Below, in pieces: positions 24,714 through 38,440 of a stretch of 64,000 bases of DNA. Numbering within the stretch: position 1 is the stretch's first letter; each line of letters begins with the position of its first letter. This DNA is from Neckera pumila (lineage: Eukaryota; Streptophyta; Bryopsida; Hypnales; Neckeraceae). The position numbers and the translations under genes are program-made. The DNA lies in NCBI GenBank assembly GCA_963969595.1, contig OZ018417.1, positions 16,308,501 through 16,372,500 on the forward strand, written 5' to 3'. The notes under the pieces are model-generated. The model saw nothing but the letters and a program-made list of their open reading frames with translations, ran no database searches and was not told the DNA's origin.

Positions 24714-25275
24714 CCAGCCCCTCATGTCGGTGTAGAATCAAAATTCTCCGCCCCCGCAGTCAAAACCCTAGCTTACAAAATCTTCACTAGAATCCTCGTT
24801 CTCTACAAAGACTCCCCAATTACAGATTAACCCCGCAGTTGAGTACCTCGTCCTTGTCGCTGAAAACACTCCAATGATACTAGGGGTCCAGTCTTCAAGT
24901 CACATACAGTACATGAGCGTGCAAGGCAACAATCAAACAAACCCACAAGGCTGTCAACAAGATCAACAGTCCAGCCCCTCACGTCAGTGTAGTAGAATCA
25001 AAGAATTCTCCGCCACAGCAGCTGTCCCGCAGTCCAAACCCTAGCTTACCATTAATACCCGATTTTCAAAATCTTCACCAGATTCCTCATTCTCTACAAG
25101 AACTCCAATTACAGATTAATTTCGGAGTTCAGTACCTCTTCGTTGTCATTGAAAATACTCCAACGCTACGTACTAGAGGTCCAGTCTTCAAGTCACAGAC
25201 AGTACATGAGCGTGCAAGGCAACAATCAAACAATCCAACAAACCAAAAAGGCTGTGAACAAGATCAATAGTCCAG
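24714..25275. repeat. Tandem duplication upstream of NUDCD2-like gene
   Basis: Two diverged copies (24714-24970 and 24971-25275). Each has, in order, CCAGCCCCTCA, GAATCAAA, CCCTAGCTTAC, TTACAGATTAA, GTCCAGTCTTCAAGTCACA, CATGAGCGTGCAAGGCAACA and GATCAA(C/T)AGTCCAG. Both carry AAACCCTA, a telo-box, a common plant promoter motif. Given the gene start at 24479, this is promoter or leader sequence. Copies differ by indels of up to about 45 bp. Confidence 0.85.
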
Positions 25276-25763
25276 GTTAAATGTACACCTAAAACAGCGA
25301 TGCAATTGAAGACGCGGAAAGGACAGTAGTATTCAGACGATAGTAGTCTCTCGCACATGCGGCTTCGGAGCCGTCCGGAGCCGCTTCGCTGGATGAAACT
25401 CGTTCGCAGAGCCGCTCCGGGCGGCTCATCAGGAAAAAACCCTTGTCTTCAACAGTACTGCAACAATATACATTTAGTATGACTGTCAGTGTGCTCGCAG
25501 TCCAACTCTAAATTTGTATTGTTGCAATACAGATGAGGACATTATTGTATGCTATACTGAATTCGTGCAAAGTTAATATTTTGTAACATTTAATAAACAA
25601 TATTGTTTTGTTAGTAACATAGTATTGTTTCAAAATTAAATTTTTTTCTTAGCAAATAATGAGAAAATACATTTATAGAACTTTCTCAGTATTTTGAAAA
25701 TACAATATTAAAAGTGCAATTGAAATTTAAAAGTAAATAAAATTTAAAATTATACTTTTCTAC
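25276..25763. other. Spacer with a short CpG-rich patch
   Basis: About 25350-25430 is CpG-rich and contains overlapping GGAGCCG/CGGCTTCGG inverted words in otherwise AT-rich DNA. The rest is AT-rich with repeated TGCAACAATA/TATTGTTGCA words. Confidence 0.45.
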
Positions 25764-25894
25764 CCAGGCAACCCTCCAACACCCAAGCAACCTCCCCAAC
25801 ACCCGGGCAATCCTCCAACACCCAAACAGCCCCCCAAACACCCAGGCACCCCCCTACCAACATCCCAAGTAACCCCCCACCAACACCTCGGCAG
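25764..25894. repeat. C-rich minisatellite
   Basis: Degenerate repeats of about 20 bases with the form CCAACACCCAAGCAACCTCC. They adjoin the tRNA-like SINE head at 25895-25972 and would form its body or tail when read on the minus strand (GGTGTTGGAGGTTGCCTGGG). Confidence 0.7.
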
Positions 25895-25972
25895 ATTGGC
25901 ACCGTGACAAGGATCGAACCTGCATCTCACATGCGAGGAGCCAAAGCCTGATGACCAGTACGCCATCCCAAA
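25895..25972 (-). mobile_element. tRNA-derived SINE head
   Basis: On the minus strand, TGGCGTACTGGT (25954-25965) fits a pol III A box and GGTTCGATCC (25911-25920) fits a B box, with about 33 bases between them. The ends do not pair into an acceptor stem and the T-arm is broken, so this is not a working tRNA. It fits the 5' part of a plant SINE, followed by the G-rich minisatellite and an A/T-rich stretch. Confidence 0.65.
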
Positions 25973-27999
25973 ATTCCAAGTGACTAACAAAACAGATAGT
26001 TTTTATTTACTTGATTTTTGTTTTCTAATAGTTTGTAAAATCAATAGACTTTGGAGGTCATTTTGGCATAGTAGAAGGATTTTTTTAAATCCTTGAACTA
26101 AGAAAAATTGGAAAATAAAATTAACTTGCATCTTTAAAAATCTGTTAGATATTTCAAGTCTCCAAGCAAAAGTTATGGATAAAAATTCAAAGAGGGTGTT
26201 TAAAAACGTCAAAGAAAATGTTCATTCCGACTCCTCTCTGAATCTTGTTCATAACTTTTAATTGGAGATTTGAAATCTTGAATGGATTTTTGGAGATGAA
26301 AATTAACTTCATTTCCCAACTTTTCTCTGTTTAAAGGTTTTAGAAAAGAAAAATTCTCCTATGCCAAAATGCCTATCCAAGTTTGCTAAGACTAAAAATC
26401 ACCGAATTATGAGCTTGGATATTAGTTTAATAATATTTATAGGGATAAAAAACTGATGTGATCCTCTATCATAAAATACAAACTATAAAACATATCATTT
26501 ATAGCGTCATTATAAGGAGAACAAGGATAATTTGTTAACACATTGAATTGTAAATAGGAATTATAAATAGTTATTTGAAATGAAAATGTGAAAAATATTT
26601 TGGAATAAAAAATTGAGAGAAAACCTTTGTCGTATGTAGAATGTGAAAATTAAAATATGCAATTAAGATTTGTAGCAACATACTCAACATTCATTTTCTT
26701 TAAAATCTGTTAAATGTATTGAAAAGAATAGTTTATAGATGTTGTTTTATTTTGGTATTGTAAGTGAATGACACATATTAATAAATTCTAGCTACATAAA
26801 ACAATTGACTTTAGCAAATGTGAAAGTCGATTACAAGTTAGAAAGACTTTGAAAGATTGGAATTACAATAATCATTTTATACTTTTGCAGTATTGTATCA
26901 ATACAAACTTGATACTTTGGATTGAACTGCTGCAATATACTTTTGAAACAAATTTTATATGATAACATTATTGCAACAATATTAGCATAATCAATACTGC
27001 AACAATTGTAATTGTTGCAATATTGCAACAACACCTAATTTTTTAGTATCAAATGGGTACACATTTTGTATAGCATCAATACAACAAAATTGCCTAATTT
27101 ATCAATATTAAATAGGTTTATAATTTGCACTGCATCAGTACTGTGTAGTAGAAGATTTGCGTCAGTACTGCTGCAGTACTATTGCAATGGGGGGGTACTT
27201 TCCCGATGGCTTCTCTCAAACCTTGCAAAAACAAGGGGCCACTCCCAGCCGCACCCAAAGCCAAAGAAGACAGGTAAGAACCCCGACAACTGTAGTAGCA
27301 CTGATCCAGCAACAACTTCACTCCAGGATAACAGCTCGGCTACAAAACGCAGGCTCCAAGGAGCAGTTTAGGGCAATGTACGGGAGTATTGGAATTTAGT
27401 TACAACTTAGCCAGTTGGAATCAGGAATTGCCAAATTGATCTCAAAATCTTAGGAAAAAAACTAATCATTTAAGAGGAAAATCAAAGAATATTCTCTATT
27501 TTTCAAAGGCCTAGCCAAGAGAATACTTCAAACAATTGGTTGCTCCAAGAAAATGTAGGATTTTAGCCGATTGTACCAAAAAACTCCCTAGACTATACTA
27601 GGGAGTCCAACAATATTGTGAGCATCTCCTGCAGCCCTCCAAATAACCAGGCTCCTTCAATCCAGATCCATCTAATGTAGAGGGGATGGCCACTTGTATC
27701 TCCAATAGTGAAACTCCTTAAAGTATACTTTCAACCAATCACAAGCTATAAAACTTGCAAAAGCAATAAGTAAGCTATCATTTATTATAACGACTTGTTA
27801 ATCCCAAGAGAGTATATAGCATAGAGGGGTTAGTGACCCCTTCAAATACACTACCTGAAATCTAGTGACCAACCTAACAAAAAAGTAACAAAAAACTAGA
27901 TTAATTTGTAACTGTTTTGAGTAGCTTTGGTCAAGTTGACTTGGACATTACTCAATTAAAAACGGTGAAGTTTTTGTTAGCTTGGACAATGTTGAGCAA
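25973..27999. other. AT-rich spacer with TGCAATATTGCA-type words
   Basis: From about 26870 to 27190 there are many related words (TTGCAATATTGCAACA, ACTGCTGCAATA, CAGTACTGCTGCAGTACT), matching words at 25455-25540. These could be the two ends of an unrecognised element. A small perfect hairpin, ACTCCCTAG and its complement, lies at about 27584-27607. No gene was recognised; the open frames at 27066-27399 show no motif. Confidence 0.4.
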
Positions 28000-30900
28000 C
28001 AAATTGTAACGAGAGATTGTTGATTCGGCACCTCATGTAGTAAGGGTTGCTGTCTGTGCAAGATTGCAAGCCTTCTATGTATTTGCTTCATATTGTAGCT
28101 CACATGATAATTCCAATACTATGTACTTTGAGAATTTCAGTAGCATCTACATCACTTAAAACAAAATTGCAAGCCCTCAAAGTTTATTTCAATGGTTTTG
28201 TGCAGTATCTTGTACGCATAGAAAATATACATAGAAAGCCAACATGAGTGCATTGCTCACATGTAAGCGGCATATTTTGTAATCCTTGCTTCACTTGGCC
28301 ATAAATCTTCCTCAATAACTTCTACCCTATCTCTGTTCTACTCACATCGATCCTATTGCCATGTGTGCGCATGTCTTCATTTCTATTTTGCAATCCTTGT
28401 ACCTACTGTGACCTTGCAATTCACTACACATATAGAGCGTAACAAAATTAGTCCACATTGGATTATTCTACATCTACAATTCACCACCAAAGCCTATAGG
28501 GCAGGTTCAAATACTTCTTCATTGCATACCTTCAATTTCATTGTCACTTCCCTCCTACAAATCATTCAAAAAAATTAAAAAAAGAAAAATTTATCATTCC
28601 ATGTATAGTTCCACATACTCCAAGTTTTTGACATTTTTATTAAATCGAAGTTAAATGCAAAAAGTCCAAAATCGGTGTCCATCTTTGTACGTACCTCTCA
28701 AAAAAGCCCCTTCGGTATCTTAATTTCACCACAACAATTTATACCTTCGCACTCAAAGTCTTCCACATTTGCGTATTTAGCATTCTTGCTATCATAATTA
28801 TTACACACGTTTCCGGAAACTCATGTACAAGTCCTCCTGCTACATCAAATACACTTGCAAAGTCTCAGCACTAGAATCGAAAATGCTTCTTTCTTTACTA
28901 TGTACAACTTGCCCAGAGTGCTGCAACACCCTAGCTTAAAAGATGACAATTTGATTCCCCTCTTAGCTAGCATGCACACTGAGGACTTTCTCCACTTAAT
29001 ACCAAGACAAATTATTAATCCAAACATCATTCAACCAACCACAGGAATACATTGCACAATTCAATGTTGTTTTTTACCTACTCACCCTACTTCCTCAAAG
29101 GTTTCTTCCAGAGAAGATGCATGCACTTGGCTTCTCTGCTCACTTGGTTCTGTGCTTATTTTCACTTTCGGCTTTCTAACCAACTACTTCATTTACAACC
29201 ACAATTTCTATGTAGCTTTCACTGTCACCACTGATATTTTATAACCTTCCCAACCTCATGAAAGGTATATGACACACCGGTTTGTAGTATTCCATAGTCA
29301 TTTACATTCCTGGGGTCTCACGATTTCCAGAGCCTAGCTTCTCTCAAACAATGCTAACTTACGTGACCACAAATGAACATGTTTAAGTAAAACGTATTTT
29401 TACCAACGTTTTTTCTTCTCTACGCACTGTCACTCTGCTCTTCTTCTTCTAACGCTTACCAGTTGCATACTAGAACTCCGACCTTGCCTATGTCATCTTC
29501 ATTCATCTCAATTATTTATAAAAGAGCACATATTTGTTTTCCTAAATGTCAAAAAGCTATCCTAAACGGCTAGTCCATCATCACCCACTTGCTTCCAATT
29601 CAATTACCAGATGACTATAATTGTTTCAGTCCACTACATGCTTCTCTTTAGTTTCATCTAATACACGTTTGCTGACCGGGTATTTACAAGCACATATGCT
29701 CTTTTCAGAGCAAATTCAAAATGAAATTATCGAATACCACATTCATGCTTCTCTCCAATTCCATTTCTCTATTTCCAATCTAACAAATAAAAACCTCTGA
29801 CTGCACGTCAATTCCACTTTTACAGAAGTGCAATTTACTACACCAATTCCTCTTGACGTTGTATGTCTGCTGTAATAGTTTCTTCCACTTCCACATATAT
29901 AGTCCAAAAATTCCTTATGCTAATTCCTTAAAAATGGATGACTTACAGCATTCATAGCGCAAATCATTTATAAAACAGGTTGTCAATGCTCTCCACTCTT
30001 ACCTAAGGTCCCTGTTCTTCAATAAAGACTTCCCCCAATCACACTACTATTGAAGCATAACTTTGCAAGCAATGACACCAATTACCAGCAAAGACAAATC
30101 TAAAGGAACTGCTGCAATAACGTAGTTAAAGAAAAACATAGGCTTCCTCGAAGGACGCATTCACATTGGAATGGGGGACTAGGTGAAGTTCTTCAGACAT
30201 TGTAACAAGGAACTCCTGACAACCAAGCAAATTTTAATCCATGTCACCGTGTCTCAGAAAAAGTTTCTATCACAAACTATGACATGAAGTACTAGTAAAC
30301 TACATTCAAATGGCATGCATTACTCCTCCCAACGTTCATGATGCATTTCCAACACCAAATTGACCTTCAAATGACTCATACTAAACAGCCTTTGCAAAAA
30401 TAATGATGCATTGAAATATAGTCTTTCTTCACAATACAAGAGCAAATCACTTGGTTATTCCATCAGATGGTTTAGCTTGTGACAATGAAGTGCTTCTTCT
30501 TAGTTCTAACATCCTTCTTTGATGGCAGCAAAGATCAAAGCATTCATACATCACTCTCTACAACTCCCATTGTCTTCTACAAAACTTCTACAAAACTCCT
30601 TAAAATTTTTGAACCTTTTGAAGCATCCTGCAAAGCCGACGTACAATTCATTTGACCATAACACTCCAGCAATGATTGTCTTGAAACTTCAGTCAATAAG
30701 TAGCCACGCAAATTATTCAACAACTTCCACCCTTATAGTACTCGAATGCTTACCTTCTACTGTTCTCCTCAAAGTTCCCTTTTTTTTTAAATTCCGTCAA
30801 ATCTATTCTTGAAACACTACATTTACCTCTCATTTTATCAGAAAATCTCCGGTATGACATCTTGGTTTCAAGCTGTCTCCTAGATATTTTGATGAAGAAT

Positions 30901-33900
30901 GAAATATCATAAACGCCTCCAACATTTTCCATTACATCCACACAAAGACTAATACTGTTTTCAAATACTAGATAACAAACATCATTTCAAAGCATGTATA
31001 CAAACAAATGAAATTTTAGTAACATCATTCCACTATCACAAATTCTTTACTTCACAATTCTCTATCCAAATAGTTCAGATAGAAAAACTATCAAAATTTT
31101 GTTTTCACTATTTCTACAATTTCTAAAATCCTAATATTCTTCCACTTTATATACCTTGCCACACACATTTCTCTGTTCCATTCCAAAATAAATGAAATCT
31201 ATGTCTGAGCCTCAAACTTCTCTGCATTTTCTTCCATTTTGTACTTCCTTATACTTTATTTTTTTCTAAAGAATAAATTTGCAATACTATGTGGTCTGAA
31301 TTCTTCCTATGCATTTTGAATTCACTTCTCTAACTTTTTATAAACTTGGCCTAGCTTGGCATATCATTCTTTTTGTACATATAATATAAAATGACAGATG
31401 CCCAGCTCACAGAATAATTAAATAGACTCGGTTTCTTGACCTCCTCAATCATTGAATTCATTTCATTATATGAGTTCAATTTGGTTTACCTAAAAAAGGT
31501 CTGCAGGTTCAGTTGTGCTTAGACAAAAGCCCCCTACAATTTTAAAACTTCTACAACCATTGACTAAAACACAGTTCTTCAGGATACCTTTGGACTTACA
31601 ATGTCAAGGCATTCAGGATGTACAAACTCCTTCTTCCAATAAAAGGTCAACCAAACCTCATAAAAATGTCATACCACAGAAAAATGTATTGCTAGGCTAC
31701 CCACAAGAATGAAAACTTCTCCCTGACCAGGTTCGAGCACTCTGTCAGCTGTCTGAAAGATACTACATTCATCAGAACATTCCGCACCAAGTACTCTCAA
31801 GGAAAAAAAGACCATTCATATTCACAAAACCAGGCAAGATTGCACATCCAAGGCAGCCTCGATGTCTCTAGTGAGGTGGACTGCTCTCTGACAAATGTGG
31901 GAAAATTTCAGGGAATCTTAAAAAAATGTAAACAAAAAAAATATTTGTCCAAGCTCAAGACACTTCATGTAACAACATAATAGAATATAAAGTGGGCTCC
32001 GCTTACAATGCTCACTGCATAATAAATACAGTCATACCACAAGAAGATAATAAACATTCATAACACATCACAATCATTCAGTAAGAGCTACAACGGCAAC
32101 ATGTAATATCCTCTTCTCTAAAACACTCTTGACAATTGGCAACGGTAAACCAATATTTTGACCGCCTTCCTAATCTATGGCAGCCTCTCAAGTCTCCAGC
32201 ATCTATGAATTCCATAATGCACTTCTGTATGCCAACACGTATTGAAGAATATAACATAATTGTGTTTAGACAATACCCTGTCAAAGTGGATTTTTGACGC
32301 CAATACATGAACAGAATGACATTAATAATCCCCATCGAATTTAATAGCACACCTCCAAATACAATGACTGTTATAACAAGAAATAAGTCTTTTTGGTTTT
32401 GTAATGAGATATTGCACATGTTCACATTATGTTATCAATGCCCCTCCTAACAATTTCTATGGATTTAAATGGATATGAGATGTACCTCCTTCACTTGAAT
32501 TGCAAATATTAAACTGCAAATGTCCTGCAAAACAAACCAATCACTACTTTATCATCAATCTAGTATGCTCGCAAACTTCTTCTTGTTCTTTAAAATGAAA
32601 AACATCAATAGGTGGGAGTAAGGGAAAAAAAAGAACTACCCCCTACATGGACAGTCCAAGGATAGTCATAAATTTGTGCATCACTGGCTTTGGTTGGTGC
32701 TTTGCTAATACTCTGAATTTCCTCTGCATCCCCAAGCTTCAACCCTTCCGCACAGTCAAACTACTTACTAGGAAGAATAGAAATACATCACATCCTTTGC
32801 GAAAAATTGCCATTGTCTATCAACAGAAGACAATCCCTCTTGTAAGAGAACTCGCACGCAATAATTGAATACAAATTCAACTCACATACAGCAGCAATAG
32901 TAGAAACATGGTTAGGACTTATCCAAAAAAGCATTTAAATCACCTTATCACGGTCATAAATTCCCAACTTCATTACTCAAAGCATTGCATGTTTCTCCTC
33001 AATTTAATTCAGCCAAATACAAGGGACACGTCTAACAGCCTTCAAACATATTGAAGTTTGTCCTATACGCTCTGGAACAAACTTCCAGCAATGACAACCA
33101 ACAGGTTGAGTGTCTGTCCATTGATCTTATAGCACGTCTCTAAGACTCTTCTAAAAATGAAGCAAATACATTGAATCCAGTTTTCCACAGTACACAAAGT
33201 AACTACAAATTTAAAATAGCAATGCCTTTGCCATGTCTCGAATTCCTAATCTTTCACAATTGTTGTTGATCGAGGGTTTTATTTGAAGACATGCTGGGAC
33301 ACAACCCACCAAATGGTAAAGAACCTGCATCTATCAAAAGAGAAGGGTCAGAATGAACTTCTTCTTTCTTGACTTACTTTCCTGACAACATAATCATTAT
33401 TCAGCAATGTTCGCATGCATGTTCACATCTCTATCCCACATGAATCATGAATGTGACCAAACTGTGAGTATATATAAATAGTGAAATTAGAATCCAGACA
33501 AACTAAAAATTCCTGCACACTCTGCAGTCGCACATAGCATTTCTATCCCCAAGGTATATGATCCCATGGGATTGACATATTGGTCATCATAGCAAGCACA
33601 TCATCGCGTACCTCTTTCTTGATCGTTTAATAGTATTTCCTGAAGCCACTATGCAGAACATTGGCATCATCACCAGCTCACAAAATGATGTTCATTTGCC
33701 CAATATATGATTCGAAAATTTACAAAACAAATAAGTCAATATACAATGTATTTCTTCACATTCAATATTTTTAAAGAATACATTTCTTTGCATTTGATAC
33801 AGTACCTACTGTACAATTGGAATGCTTCTTTACTCTATAATAAACGTCAACAATAACTCAAGGCGACTTGAGTTTGGGAAAGATGCAATGTATACAAAAT
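28000..33900. other. C-over-G skewed block, no intact gene
   Basis: About 6 kb in which C strongly exceeds G on the plus strand. No long open frame. Short protein-like stretches occur on the minus strand (32640-32750, 33061-33180) and on the plus strand (31515-31870, including QVRALCQLSERYYIHQNIP), each too short or broken to assign. It may be old element sequence transcribed from the minus strand. Confidence 0.4.
32078..32425 (-). other. Unidentified open frame, cysteine-rich end
   Basis: A 115-codon open frame. Residues about 10-45 are hydrophobic, and the last 35 residues are Cys-rich with spacing C-x19-C-x2-C-x8-CC-x-C (residue GCHRLGRR upstream). I do not recognise a family. It lies in a C-skewed block with other protein-like fragments on the same strand, so it may be a remnant exon. 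It could also be chance. Confidence 0.25.
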
Positions 33901-36900
33901 ATTAGCTGAAAATATTTCAGCCACATTCATCCCATTCAACCATACAATGTGACACGCGATGGGGTACTACATGAGTGATTCTCTTAAATCGCTAAAGTTC
34001 CTTTTTAAGTTTCAATGACAAAGAAATTCAAATTTTTGACAATTCCAAAAAAACTAAGACCAAAAACAAATCTGGTGTGAGCTCTCCATTCGTCACTTGG
34101 GACTCATAATTTTTTTTTTTTTCGTGATTGTGCAATTTAAGTCTTAAAAAGATACAAAAAGACCAGAAAAACATAAAAGACCAAATTAGAGTTGTTACAT
34201 ACCCATGTAGCATTTGGTCAATAATAAAATTTTTCCCTTATTAGATCCCTAAATTCTGCTTGTAAATAGGTTAGAACCTAGAAAGTAGCCGGATTACAAA
34301 GGTTTGAGGGTTCTTATCCCAAATAGCCTAAAATGCCGTGCATGTAACTCTACTTGGCTAAAAGTGGTCTGAGGGAAGTCCAGATGATTCTTAGGATAGA
34401 TTCTCCCGGAGAGGTTTCAGTTTCCCCATTCCACCGATGAAATAGTAGAAACTCCAAATGTTAGCCTGCAAGAGTTATTTTCTCAAGGTGGGCCAACAAA
34501 GGAATTTTTGGCCGCCGGATTGTGCTCTTGGTTTGAAAATATGCCAGGAAGTCAAAAGCGGAATCCACCAGCCAAGATTTCCTTGCATGTAGAAGATTCC
34601 CTGACTGCCTGTTACTTAAAAGAGATGGAATTTTCATCCAGACCAATGTGTGCGGGATGAAGAATTATGAACTTGCAAATCTCTTGGGAAACTCTATGAG
34701 AGGTTTTCCAAGAAATTTCGGAATTTTCTGACTTAGGAAAATACCCCTTCCGGACGGTCAACCGCTTAAACTAACAACGGAAAATTCATGGAAATTTCCG
34801 AGGTTGCGGTAAAATCTCACAAAAAATCAGAATAGCTTTTTTTATGTTAATAATGCGCTCCAACAAGTTTCATGGCATTCCAATAGCGGGAGGTGGCTCA
34901 ATCAACGACATACCTCCAAATTAATCGCGTCATGGGATTTGAGTGAAATTGACCGGCGTCCCGAGAGCGTACAAAGTTGAAATCAAGTCAACAAGGGGTC
35001 TTTTCTTACTCCCTTAGACATTCTTGACAATCCTAGCTAGTTACTTTAGTCAAAAAAGGCCAACTCCAAAATCTAGATTTGTACCCTTTTATTGGCTTCA
35101 GTTAGCGCTAATCTAGGAGAGATTTTAGACGTTGGAATTAGGGGTTGGAAGGACGTTTGGACTAAAAATGGCCTTCTGAAGCCATTGACGCAATCCGTTT
35201 GAAGTTCCAAGGTAAACTCTAAAAGATACAACATTGGACTAGTGTAAAACCCATCACCAGTGTAATGCGGGAAAATCTTAGAGATAAAGATGAAAATCTA
35301 AGTTGAAAAGTTACCAAGGTAACTTGAGGGAAGTGGACTCCTTGGAAAACAAATAAAAGGGGCGCATTTTCCTCTCACACCACCTCCACTCTTGTTTTGG
35401 GTCCGTGGGTCCAACTTATATTGGTTTTTTTGGCGTTTTTGTCAAAGGGAACTTCCACGGTGTTTTTAAGCACTTTGTGCTCCATTTTTGCTTAATTTTT
35501 AGCTCTTGAAGGTCTTGGAGGTCCTTCTTTTCTTGTGTTTGTTTGCTCTTATGGTGTCTTGTGTGTTATTTGGCTTAATTTTTAGTCATTTTAGTCATTA
35601 ACTTGGGAAATAGGGTTGTTTGGTTGAAGTACTAACTTGAGCTTGGAAGTTCTTGAGTGTTGTACTAATCCTAAAGCTATCCCCCTTCATACCTTGACAT
35701 CGCCGCTTTGGAGGGCCTTTAATGTTTTAAATTGCTTATTTATTAATCCACGTGCGTTGTACTAACACCCATAGTTGGTTTCCCCCAAGTGGGGTTTGTT
35801 TGAGTCTTCTTCCTACGTATCTTTTGTGTGTGTCTTCTCCCCTCGAATAGTAGAGCTTTGAACACACACCCACCCGAAGTGGTTATTTCTTAAGTTTTAA
35901 CTTCCCTCTCTGAATTTGCTCCTTGGTGTGTGGCCCTCTCTCCAAAATGGCGGAGCTTTACCCCCCCCCCCGAGATTGTCATATTCTAACATTTAAAGTT
36001 CCCTCTTTGAAGTTGCTTGTAGACGAGTGCCCCCCCTCCCCCCCTCTATGACGGCAAAGCTTTGACTTTCCTTAGTGTGGTCTTTTTAATTATATCTTTT
36101 GTCCCTCTTATAAATCTTCTCTTGTTGTGTGGATCCCCTCTCGTGACGGCAAAATTTTGAACCTCCTTAGATTGATAGAATCTACAAGTTAGAAATAAGT
36201 GAATGATGGCAAAGCTTTGAATCAATCATGAGCTAAAATTGAGTGTGAGGGCTTTGTAGAGGCTCATTTTTAGTAGTTGAGAGTGTTAAGAACTGTTAGA
36301 GCTTTCCATAGATACTACAATGGTCAAAAATTGACAATCTGCTAAGAAATTATGGAGGTTCGATGTTAAAAGTCAAGTGCAAGTTGTTCGCAAACAGTTG
36401 TCATTGTCCTTGCAGCGTTGACAGGCTTGACAAAAGGTGAGAGAAGGAGGGAGAGAGAGAAAGCTTCTTGAGGAGCTTCCTTCATCTAAGAAATAGTGTG
36501 CATCTATCAGATAGTTATGAGGTAGTTGAACTAAAAATTAGAAGCACTTGACTTCAATGACACCTCAAGAAGCGTAGCAATAGTGTTGCTTGAAATCTCA
36601 CTTGAAGCATTAATGACATAAAAAGGAATAGTTTGGAAAGAGAAAGAAAAGAGTATTGAAAAAGAAAAGAAAAGATGGAGTAAAAAAAAAGAACATCAAC
36701 CCCGTTAATTCTTCCAATTAAACAGCTTTAGCTTAAAGCCGAGAACTAGAGTAGATATGACAAAAAGTCAAGTCAATTTTGAGCTTAGAAACTAAAATCA
36801 AAAGTCTAGAGGTTTCCAAAAAGATAAAATACATAGAAATTAGAGTCAAAATGAAGAAGTTACAAGCAAATGAAGTTTTAAAATGCCGATCACCGGCCTA

Positions 36901-38440
36901 ACTTCATCCATCCATAACTTTGGGGTAGTAAAAATAAATTTCAAAGGTAAAATAATAATTTAGGAAGGATTCAAATAACTTTGTCAAAGTATAAGTGTAA
37001 AACCGACCAAGACTAGTAAAAAAAAAAAAATCCAACAAATTCTTACCAATAGGGTAAATTAAAATTAACCGAGTAAATTAGGATAAACTTTACCAAGTAA
37101 GAACTTAGAGTTACAAATAGTTAGGGTAACTCAATTTAGACCTTGGATAAAAATATCAAGTGACATTAAAAGTGAAAAACAATAGGAAACCATGAATGAA
37201 GTTTAATGAACCAAGTAACGGTCAAACTTCATCCGTACACAACTTTTGCTAGGAACATCCAATTCTAGTGAACTTTAAGTTTTTGGAAATGGCGTGAAAT
37301 CTTCTATCATCTGAAAATACTAAAATCAAACTACAGATTAAGAAAATCTAGGACCCTTGCAGCTCAAACAACTAGGATACTTTAGTTGTAGGTGGTTGTA
37401 GGATAGAATGTTTGAGGCTTTTTTGCAAGGAAATTAGATGTTCAGCGATTAGAAAAGATCTATTGCTTGAAAGGCACAATGGACTGACGTTTAGGCATGC
37501 ACTTAGAATAAGATTTTGCATAAGATACTAGAACCTAATTGTGTATGGTTATTTACCAAGGATAGATAAATAAATGCTTACACTTGACGACCATTTACCA
37601 AATTAAAAATTCTTGACCATGGCTGTAGTCGGCATTTTAAGTTTGGTTTAGGTGATTGGTTCTTTTTGTAGTTATATAATGTTATTTACCAATCAATAGA
37701 GTAGTTGTGGATGATTACTATTATTAGTTGCCAATTGGAATTGATTTTGTACATTGGTGAGATGTAAATGGGTTGTAATGACCAATTGGTAGTTATCTAT
37801 TGAGATTCAGATGGTTGTCAAGTGGCTAGCTATTTAGGTTGAGATGTTACCGTTTAGAATTTAGTTGTCCTCAGTGAAGTAGGCGCTCTTTCCAATTACT
37901 GAAAGTAAAGCAATTATGTTTTTGTAACTTTGTGTCAATTTAATAGAAAGTGAAGGATTTGCAATTGTGAGTGTTTGAGTACTTGTGTGTATGACTAGAA
38001 ATGTGTGTGTATAGATGTGTATGGAACTTGGAAACTGTGTATGTTATCAATTGGATTTAATAATAAAAGAATTAAAGAATAAAAAAAATTGTAGGAATAG
38101 AACAACAAGAAGTGTAAGTTTTTATATATAAAAAGCATATAAAGAAAATTGTGAGAATAAAAATGAAGGAAGAATCAAAGTTGCAAAATTAAAAGAAATC
38201 AATTGGAAATTCGGGATAAATTCAAGGAGTGTATTTAATTAGTATTGGAAGACTTTGGATGATTGAATTATGGATAAGTTTTACTAAAACTAAAATAAAT
38301 TGATACAATAGGATGAATAGGCTGAATTTAATATCTTACAATTTGAGCATTAATAGATCACCTAGAATTGTAATTAGAAATATTCTACCTCCTAGAATTC
38401 GAACTTATTTTCCAATAGGTATTTTAATCCGTTTGAACAA
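33901..38440. other. G-over-C skewed block, possible insertion
   Basis: About 4.5 kb with the opposite strand skew to both neighbours. At about 35353 there is an ATAAAAGG TATA-like box, followed by pyrimidine-rich leader-like sequence and degenerate repeats at 35815-36240. Then comes purine-rich non-coding sequence. It resembles the promoter and leader part of a large retroelement, but no gag or pol domain was found. Confidence 0.35.
35815..36240. repeat. Degenerate tandem repeat, period about 70-110
   Basis: Four to five copies of a unit containing a CCCCTCTC/CCTCTCTCC run, then a (T/A)GACGGCAAAGCTTTGA-like core. Cores lie near 35850, 35950, 36055, 36150 and 36210. Includes C runs of ten at about 35963. 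The copies are strongly diverged. Confidence 0.6.

Noticed and set aside
25895..25972. Functional tRNA gene
   Set aside because: A and B boxes are present, but there is no acceptor-stem pairing and the T-arm is broken; fits a SINE head better.
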